Shown: positions 6,772 to 12,444 of the stretch, one piece after another | Numbering within the stretch: the stretch's first letter is position 1 | Layout of the letters: the number at the start of each line of letters is the position of its first letter | Assembly (NCBI GenBank): GCA_020628975.1 | Contig: JAHDEF010000029.1 | Coordinates: 900-13,343, forward strand | Direction of reading: 5' to 3' | Source of the DNA: Aquimarina sp. | GTDB taxonomy: Bacteria; Bacteroidota; Bacteroidia; Flavobacteriales; Flavobacteriaceae | Length of the DNA stretch: 12,444 bases | The notes under the pieces: model-generated | Seen by the model: only the letters and a program-made list of their open reading frames with translations | The model's database searches: none | Told to the model about the DNA's origin: nothing | Position numbers and translations under genes: made by a program

Positions 6772-7917
6772 CTAATATTCGTTGTAATCTTGACCAAATA
6801 AGAACGTAAGACCCACTCTTAATGTTCCATCTAATGGACTAGGAATACTTGATGTATTAAACAAATAAGATAAATCAACGCCAATAGAAGTATATTTGAA
6901 CCCGGCTCCTAAAGACACAAATTGACGCGCTCCTTTACTTTCAAATTCGTGAAAATAACCTGCTCTCAACGCAAAAATATCGTTGTAGTCATACTCTACA
7001 CCAAAAGAGGTGGTAATTTCTGTAATTTCTTCTCTAATTCCTCCTGGAGCATCCGTTAATGAAGAAAAAATTGAACCAATAGCACTAGCATCATTAATTT
7101 CTTGTTGTCTTTCAGCACCTGACAAGCTTCTATCAGGAGTTGGCACTAAAAGTTTAGAAAATTCTAATGTTGCTTTAACTGTGTTGTAGCTATCAATACC
7201 CATATCGAAACCAAAACCAGCTCGTGCATTCGTAGGAATAAAACTCTCAACACCTTCGCTATAGCTTATTTTTGGACCGATATTAGTAAATGCTAAACCG
7301 GCTCTCCATCTACCATCAAAGTTTCTGTAAGGAATATTTTCACTTTGATAAAAAGCTGTAATATCCACCCCAAATGAATTTCCTGCTTCTGCATTTTGAT
7401 CGACCGACTGTAACCTTAAATCATCTCTCAAATAACGACCTGCAACTGCCATCGAGAAGCGTTCATTCAATTTTAGAGCATAAGAAACATCTATAGATAA
7501 TGAATTTGGCTTTTCAACGCCTTGTTCAAGACCTTGATTATCTCTTAAATTAATTTCACCTAAACTAAAATATCGAATACTTGCTGCAACTGCACTTCGC
7601 TCATCTAATTTCTTATATCCAGCAATATTGGCCAAAATAATATCATCAACTAATTGCGTTAAATAAGGTGTTATGGTTAAACCAACACCTATTTCTTTTT
7701 CCGCAAATGCGTATTTGGCTGCGTTCCATTGTTGCGAAAAAGCATCAGCAGAAGTAGCTACCCCTTGATCACCTAGTCCACCCGCTCTAGCATCGGCAGC
7801 CACTTGTAAAAAGGGTAATGCTGTAGTAATAGTACTATTTAAATTATTTCGATCTTGAGCAAATGCTTTGCTTACTCCTAGTGAAAGCAATAAACATCCA
7901 ATAATTTTATATTTCAT
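6772..7917 (-). CDS. porV: Type IX secretion system outer-membrane protein PorV (LptO)
   Basis: PorV is a FadL-like outer-membrane beta-barrel of the T9SS. It receives substrates by their C-terminal signal as they leave the SprA/Sov translocon and delivers them to the PorU sortase. The 381-residue protein has a clear signal peptide (residues 1-20, ending KAFA before QDRN). The mature N-terminus contains the family-typical segment PFLQVAADARAGGLGDQG, followed by SADAFSQQWNAAKYAF. The rest alternates amphipathic strands and ends in an aromatic-rich final strand (LTFLFGQDYNEY). The start at 7917 directly precedes the signal peptide. The gene lies 33 bp after porU, a neighbour with which PorV is known to form the attachment complex. 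A good promoter-like sequence lies in and just upstream of this gap, so porV may be expressed both with porU and alone. Confidence 0.95.
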   Translation of the reverse strand: MKYKIIGCLLLSLGVSKAFAQDRNNLNSTITTALPFLQVAADARAGGLGDQGVATSADAFSQQWNAAKYAFAEKEIGVGLTITPYLTQLVDDIILANIAGYKKLDERSAVAASIRYFSLGEINLRDNQGLEQGVEKPNSLSIDVSYALKLNERFSMAVAGRYLRDDLRLQSVDQNAEAGNSFGVDITAFYQSENIPYRNFDGRWRAGLAFTNIGPKISYSEGVESFIPTNARAGFGFDMGIDSYNTVKATLEFSKLLVPTPDRSLSGAERQQEINDASAIGSIFSSLTDAPGGIREEITEITTSFGVEYDYNDIFALRAGYFHEFESKGARQFVSLGAGFKYTSIGVDLSYLFNTSSIPSPLDGTLRVGLTFLFGQDYNEY

Positions 7918-7935
7918 TTAGTAAAAATTTGTTAG

Positions 7936-7965
7936 CAAATATATATTTAATTACAAAATAACCAA
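7936..7965 (-). promoter_or_regulatory. Candidate internal promoter for porV (TTG-N19-TATATTTG)
   Basis: On the minus strand, TTG (7965-7963) lies exactly 19 nt from TATATTTG (7943-7936), a full match to the Bacteroidota TTG / TAnnTTTG promoter. The box ends 18 nt before the porV ATG, which implies a very short leader. The TTG overlaps the last codons of porU. AT-richness makes chance matches possible, but the combination of exact box, spacer and distance is good. Confidence 0.55.
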
Positions 7966-10900
7966 CTTTTCTATTTTTGTAACAGTCTTGTTCAATAACG
8001 GAGATTTTACGGATATCTTATACAAATAGGTGCCTTTTCCTATTTTTTTCCCGAAATCATCTCTTCCATCCCACATTAAAACACCCTCATAACTACTTTG
8101 ATTTCTTAGTGGCATGTTGGTTCTAAGCGACTTAACAATTTTACCTGTAACGGTAAATACCTGAACGAAAACATCAAGCTCTAAATTTGGACTACCTGTA
8201 TGACTAAACCAAAATCCTGTTTTTGAAGTAAATGGATTGGGATAATTTAACACTCTTTGAATATCAAAATCATCGGAATTTACTGAATTAAATGTAATTA
8301 CTTTTGAAGAAACATTATTATAAGTATCAGAAACTCGAACTTCTAACGTATGTTCTCCATCGTCTAAGCCCAACAATCGATATTCAATTCTACCCCTAGT
8401 AAAATCATCTATTTCCGATTCATAAAACTCATTCAACACAACTGGATTAGCTTCATCTCCATCGATGATAGCTATAATATCATGACCAATTCCTCCCGAA
8501 GCATTAATACCGCTTTCATCAGTAAACTGTGCGATGATTAATGGCTCAGCACTAACTGACTGTCCTTCTTGAAAGTTGATATCATTTAAGAAAATTTCTA
8601 TTTCTGGCGGAGTGCTGTCTTCAGGTACATCTGTAGCTAAACCACCAAGTGTAATGGTTTCTATATCTAATTTTTCGGTACCTAGCTGTGTGTTTTGCGC
8701 GTAAATACTGATAGTACCCTGCCCTACTTCTTCACCAATATTTCTTGGCATTATAAACTCTGCTTTGTATTTCCCATTTTTAACAGAAGCTTTACCATTA
8801 AATAGCAATTTACCCGCTACATTAAACTCGAAAATAGCAGGTTCTTCTGTATCTGTACCTATAAAACTAAAACTATCATCATTTTCTTGAATAGTCCAAG
8901 TTTTCATAAACCCATCGTTAGCAAGTGTTCTTTGCAGCCTGTCCTTATCAAAAATTGAAATAGTCGCTACACCATTAAAAGATTTATCAACCTCAGTGCT
9001 TCCCGTTTTCAATAAGCTACCTTCTAAAACCACACGACTTAAACCTTGTAAAACTTGTATTGGCTTCACTGCCTCAGTAGCTTCACCCTCATTAATTATC
9101 AATTCACTATTAAATGCCTGATCATTATTAATAGCATCTACTTTTATACCCTCTGGAGGCAAACCAGGCAATAAAGCAGGATCACCAATACAAAAAACAG
9201 ATCTTTTGTTCGAACTTGATAATCCTAATTTAGTTTGTCGTAATGCTTCACCAATAGGTATAATTTGTTTTTGTGTGTCGAATAAACTATCTACAAATAG
9301 CGGATAAAAATTTAAAGCTACACTTACAAAAATATCACGCACGGTAGTTACCAAAGCCAAAGCTCCTCCTCTTTCATTCAAAAAAAGTAACTCACCAGCA
9401 GACAAATTTACAGGATCATCAAATCTTGTCAACTCACAAGTTACTGTTACAAATATATTAGGCCGTGTTTCGTTTGTCAAATCTGTAGCAGTCCTTGAAG
9501 TAAATAAGCTTTCATCAGCTAACCCCCTAACACCTCCATGTCCTAAATAAAAAGACATTAAACTTCCATTTTCGAAAGAATTTATAATTTGATTGGCTAC
9601 TTGAGGGTATTTTGGCCCTGCAGAAGTTGGTACTTGCGCAAAAGCATCAGCGAACAATTTGTTTATTCTTGTTCTTGGCACATTAGAATTTAAACGATCT
9701 GCAGCGAAATTTGTCATCACCTGTAACTGCGCATCGCTTTCTCTTCTTGCACCTGTATCAGGATCATCTGCAATAAATGTGAAATTTCTTCTCCATGAAT
9801 CTTTGGTGCGTTGTTGCTCGTAACTTGCAATTTTATCAACCATTTTATTAGCAATATTAAGGTCTGCTGCAATGATCCTACCAATAGCAATATCCATTTT
9901 ATCACTCACAATATTTCTACCTTCTGACTCATCCATCATCACGTAGTAATCATCGGAAGGGAAACTAGAAGTACTTCGGTTACCATTTATAGTATGAAAT
10001 ATAGGTACCAAATTTACATTTCCTTCAATTCTATTTTTATAGTCATAGCTGGGTGTACCTAGCATACACACAAACTGAAGCCGTTCGTTTTCAGAAGGAG
10101 CATTTTCATAGATGTAGCGAATTGCGTTTCTTATAGCACCTATGTCTTGCTGCCCACAACTAAACTCATTATAAATAGATTCTACGGTAAGAATTTTTGA
10201 ATTCAATCCATTTCTTGATCTCAACTGCGCCAAACGCTCAGCCGCTGGCACAAGACTAGAATGCGTGATAATAAGATAATCTATAGCCTCAACAGCACCC
10301 TGTCTATTTCTAAAAACCGTACCCTTAATATCTTGATTGCGTAGTCTCGAATCATTGGGAATTATAGGTGTATAAACATCATCAACATCAAAAGCGTGAT
10401 AGGTTTGTTGACTTCCCAAAGGAATTTTAAAGCGTACTTGTGATGCCCCTTCTAAATCTTTTTTGCTAATATTAAATGGATCAGTAACATTCCAAATACT
10501 TTCTATATTTTGAGCGTTACTTATAACATATTCACCTGTTCCTACATTGGCAGCTTGTTGATTATTTGTAAAATTAAATTGCTTGCCATAGCCTCGTAAT
10601 TTACAATCAGCCGTTAACGATATAAAGTCTAAATTAACTATTGAAGATGGGTCGCCCCTTTTGTCAAACTCCAAATTTAAATTGATGTTTTCACTATCAA
10701 AACGGTCACCTAGTAAACCCCCATTAGTTGATACCACATAATCATTAGAATTTGGATTGGATAACGTAAAAACATTTTCAGTAGATGACGGATCGTTACT
10801 CGTAACTTTTAACTGTGCAGCAATATTGTAATCACCTGCCACTCTAAAATTAAAGTTTATAAACTCTGTTTCAACCCTTTCTGGTACAAAAAAATTAAAA

Positions 10901-11904
10901 GACCTTGTCAAATTAACATCTATATCACTACCGAACCATTCTCTTCCTTGTCTAGAAATATTCTTTTGATCTTTTTCAAAAAAAGTGGTGTAGTTGTACT
11001 CATTAAAAATTAAACTAGTATTTCCAGTAGGTTCTGTAATATCTTGTATTTTTTTACTTTCCCCACCATCAACTCTTATGTAATAGTAGGTTACGTCTGA
11101 ATACGGATTTACGAAACTACGATGATCACTATTCCATCCTTTAGAGCCTGTAGCATAAAAATAAACTCTGTCATTTGCTCCAAAACTACCATCACCACCA
11201 CCAACAACATCAACCGCCACCTCAGGAGGGTCAAAAAACTGATTATCACTATTAAGAAACGGAAGCGCTTTACCACCAAAACCATATATTTTAACTGTAT
11301 TAGGATCGGTTGTTTGTGGATTTATACCTAAACCAGAAAGAATTCCTGACGTAATTTGAAAAACACCTGTAGTGTCTACTTGAATTCTTTTCCAATCACC
11401 CGAAGCCAAAACGGAGTTACTTTGATTTAAATTGACGTTTTTTCTTGAAATAAATTTGCTCGCTTTAAGTGCACCTATAGTTTTAGTAACTTCAAAACTC
11501 ACCAGTCTTTTACAACCACCAGCTTCACAAATAATTGGTGTTATTTCTGCCGTATGTATAAATTCATTTCTTGCTTTACCGATTGAAAATTTAGCATTGA
11601 ATTTATTAGGAAACTTTATATTACTAGAAGACCTAAATTGATCAGAAGTTACTGACTCGTATCGTAAATTACTGATTTTTAAATCACCACTAAAAGCACG
11701 AAATCCTTTAATCGCAATGTTTGCCTTATAAAAATTTGTTTTTTCTTCTAAGAAATTTTCGGCATTAATTATAAATAATGTATTTTCATTATCAGCAACG
11801 ATACCTTGTTGTTTTATGGTAGACCATTGAATAATGACTTTTTCTTGAGCCCATAGCGTTTGAAAAAGACTAATAAACAAAGTGGCTATTAATAGATATC
11901 TCAT
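7951..11904 (-). CDS. porU: Type IX secretion system C-terminal-signal sortase PorU (gingipain-like, C25 family)
   Basis: PorU is the cell-surface cysteine sortase of the T9SS. It cuts the C-terminal domain off cargo proteins and joins them to surface lipopolysaccharide or releases them, working with PorV. With the start at 11904 it has 1317 residues. A signal peptide covers 1-20 (MRYLLIATLFISLFQTLWAQ). An N-terminal beta-rich region extends to about 530, with a CEAGGC pair at C126/C131. The peptidase C25 domain spans about 540-910. The catalytic dyad is visible as H789 in YLGHGG and C823 in VTVTCE. Beta-sandwich-like sequence follows (about 930-1200), and a C-terminal T9SS-type domain runs from about 1215, beginning LNYPNPFTS and ending with GKGTYLYKI and a final strand. 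I rejected the ATG at 11952: it would add 16 residues ahead of a complete signal peptide and lies upstream of a promoter-like box. It is divergent from gldJ and precedes porV. Confidence 0.95.
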   Translation of the reverse strand: MRYLLIATLFISLFQTLWAQEKVIIQWSTIKQQGIVADNENTLFIINAENFLEEKTNFYKANIAIKGFRAFSGDLKISNLRYESVTSDQFRSSSNIKFPNKFNAKFSIGKARNEFIHTAEITPIICEAGGCKRLVSFEVTKTIGALKASKFISRKNVNLNQSNSVLASGDWKRIQVDTTGVFQITSGILSGLGINPQTTDPNTVKIYGFGGKALPFLNSDNQFFDPPEVAVDVVGGGDGSFGANDRVYFYATGSKGWNSDHRSFVNPYSDVTYYYIRVDGGESKKIQDITEPTGNTSLIFNEYNYTTFFEKDQKNISRQGREWFGSDIDVNLTRSFNFFVPERVETEFINFNFRVAGDYNIAAQLKVTSNDPSSTENVFTLSNPNSNDYVVSTNGGLLGDRFDSENINLNLEFDKRGDPSSIVNLDFISLTADCKLRGYGKQFNFTNNQQAANVGTGEYVISNAQNIESIWNVTDPFNISKKDLEGASQVRFKIPLGSQQTYHAFDVDDVYTPIIPNDSRLRNQDIKGTVFRNRQGAVEAIDYLIITHSSLVPAAERLAQLRSRNGLNSKILTVESIYNEFSCGQQDIGAIRNAIRYIYENAPSENERLQFVCMLGTPSYDYKNRIEGNVNLVPIFHTINGNRSTSSFPSDDYYVMMDESEGRNIVSDKMDIAIGRIIAADLNIANKMVDKIASYEQQRTKDSWRRNFTFIADDPDTGARRESDAQLQVMTNFAADRLNSNVPRTRINKLFADAFAQVPTSAGPKYPQVANQIINSFENGSLMSFYLGHGGVRGLADESLFTSRTATDLTNETRPNIFVTVTCELTRFDDPVNLSAGELLFLNERGGALALVTTVRDIFVSVALNFYPLFVDSLFDTQKQIIPIGEALRQTKLGLSSSNKRSVFCIGDPALLPGLPPEGIKVDAINNDQAFNSELIINEGEATEAVKPIQVLQGLSRVVLEGSLLKTGSTEVDKSFNGVATISIFDKDRLQRTLANDGFMKTWTIQENDDSFSFIGTDTEEPAIFEFNVAGKLLFNGKASVKNGKYKAEFIMPRNIGEEVGQGTISIYAQNTQLGTEKLDIETITLGGLATDVPEDSTPPEIEIFLNDINFQEGQSVSAEPLIIAQFTDESGINASGGIGHDIIAIIDGDEANPVVLNEFYESEIDDFTRGRIEYRLLGLDDGEHTLEVRVSDTYNNVSSKVITFNSVNSDDFDIQRVLNYPNPFTSKTGFWFSHTGSPNLELDVFVQVFTVTGKIVKSLRTNMPLRNQSSYEGVLMWDGRDDFGKKIGKGTYLYKISVKSPLLNKTVTKIEKLVIL

Positions 11905-11935
11905 ATAAGTACAAATCAAAAAAACAATAATTACA

Positions 11936-11965
11936 CAAAGAAAAGATAACATTTTTAAAATGCAA
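11936..11965 (-). promoter_or_regulatory. Candidate porU promoter (TTG-N19-TTTCTTTG)
   Basis: On the minus strand, TTG (11965-11963) is followed after 19 nt by TTTCTTTG (11943-11936), which misses the TAnnTTTG consensus only at its second base. Transcription would begin near 11930, giving a leader of about 25 nt to the ATG at 11904. That would exclude the alternative ATG at 11952. This is weak evidence taken alone. Confidence 0.35.
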
Positions 11966-12012
11966 TTATTGTAAGTTGTAAAAAATAAATAATTTCACAA
12001 GCGAAAATAAAA

Positions 12013-12042
12013 TTGAATTCTAAGCGTTAATTATTATATTGC
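12013..12042 (+). promoter_or_regulatory. Candidate gldJ promoter (TTG-N19-TATATTGC)
   Basis: TTG (12013-12015) is followed after 19 nt by TATATTGC (12035-12042), which reads like TAnnTTTG with one T missing. The box ends about 30 nt before the gldJ ATG. An AAAAGGA purine stretch (12057-12063) sits 9 nt before the ATG and could be a ribosome-binding site. The imperfect box keeps confidence low. Confidence 0.3.
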
Positions 12043-12072
12043 AAACCCTATTCAGTAAAAGGATTACCCATT

Positions 12073-12444
12073 ATGAACAGAAAAAATCTTTTTAACCTAC
12101 TTATAACCTTAGGACTAAGCGTAGCCTTTGTTGGTTGTAACACTTCAGAAAGTTTTACGAACAAATCTAGAGGTACGGGTTCATTGTTTAACTCTAAAGA
12201 CGGAGTTTTTGAAGTAAACACTAACTATAAGGAACAAGAAACACCTATAGGTACAGTGCCGATTGAAGGTGGAACTTTCACTATGGGTCGCGTACAAGAT
12301 GATGTAATGCACGATTGGAATAACACGCCAAATCGCCAGCACGTACAATCATTTTATATGGATGAAACCGAAGTTACCAACCTTATGTATCTTGAATATT
12401 TGGAATGGTTAAAGCGTGTTTATGATCCATCTGATGATAGATAT
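12073..12444 (+). CDS. gldJ: Gliding motility lipoprotein GldJ, partial (3' end outside window)
   Basis: The first 124 codons are present and open to the window edge. GldJ is an outer-membrane-associated lipoprotein required for gliding motility and for a working T9SS in flavobacteria. Its large domain is related to the formylglycine-generating enzyme/sulfatase-modifying (SUMF1) fold. The N-terminus is a lipoprotein signal: basic MNRKN, a hydrophobic stretch, and cysteine C22 in VAFVGCNTS. From about residue 61 the FGE-like domain begins, with VPIEGGTFTMGR (62-73), followed by NRQHVQSFYMDETEVTN (87-103), the typical opening of that fold. Identification rests on this architecture together with the divergent porU-porV pair, a known neighbourhood for gldJ. 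The related FGE-domain gliding lipoprotein GldK is a less likely alternative. The downstream half is not visible. Confidence 0.88.
   Translation, partial: MNRKNLFNLLITLGLSVAFVGCNTSESFTNKSRGTGSLFNSKDGVFEVNTNYKEQETPIGTVPIEGGTFTMGRVQDDVMHDWNNTPNRQHVQSFYMDETEVTNLMYLEYLEWLKRVYDPSDDRY

Noticed and set aside
11905..11952. Upstream ATG of porU giving a 1333-residue protein
   Set aside because: It would place 16 extra hydrophobic residues before a complete signal peptide and would start upstream of the likely porU promoter box.

Overview
The window looks like chromosomal DNA of a Flavobacteriaceae-type Bacteroidota. The evidence is low GC, gaps rich in A and T, promoter-like TAnnTTTG boxes instead of the E. 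coli -10 consensus, and a block of type IX secretion (T9SS) and gliding genes (porV, porU, gldJ). No transposase, prophage, CRISPR array, tRNA or rRNA gene was seen. The content is mostly conserved core genes, and I do not see a clearly undescribed system.

Layout. Positions 1-741 (minus) hold the 5' part of a DUF5723-type secreted or outer-membrane protein gene that runs off the left edge. A 224-bp divergent gap follows. Then come ffh (966-2303, +) and folD (2395-3270, +), ended by a perfect 17-bp hairpin. A gene-free stretch of about 390 bp contains that hairpin, a small dispersed-type palindrome and the terminator of the next, oppositely oriented unit. Genes pdhA (6279-5281) and aceF/pdhC (5272-3659) lie on the minus strand only 8 bp apart and encode PDH E1-alpha and E2. 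A second gene-free gap of 492 bp follows. Then porU (11904-7951) and porV (7917-6772) lie on the minus strand, and gldJ starts divergently at 12073 and runs off the right edge.

How they work together. PorV and PorU are outer-membrane partners of the T9SS. PorV carries secreted cargo from the translocon, and PorU is the gingipain-like sortase that removes the cargo's C-terminal signal and attaches it to the surface. GldJ is a lipoprotein needed for gliding and T9SS function. Ffh (co-translational targeting), FolD (one-carbon metabolism) and the PDH subunits (pyruvate to acetyl-CoA) are housekeeping genes. The PDH pair lacks E1-beta and E3, which must be encoded elsewhere.

Points most worth a second look: candidate separate promoters for porU, porV and gldJ, all with a 19-nt TTG-to-box spacer; the two near-identical lipoyl domains in E2; several perfect palindromes; a heptamer tandem repeat between ffh and folD; and the long empty gap between porV and pdhA, where I recall related genomes carrying a cytidine deaminase gene.
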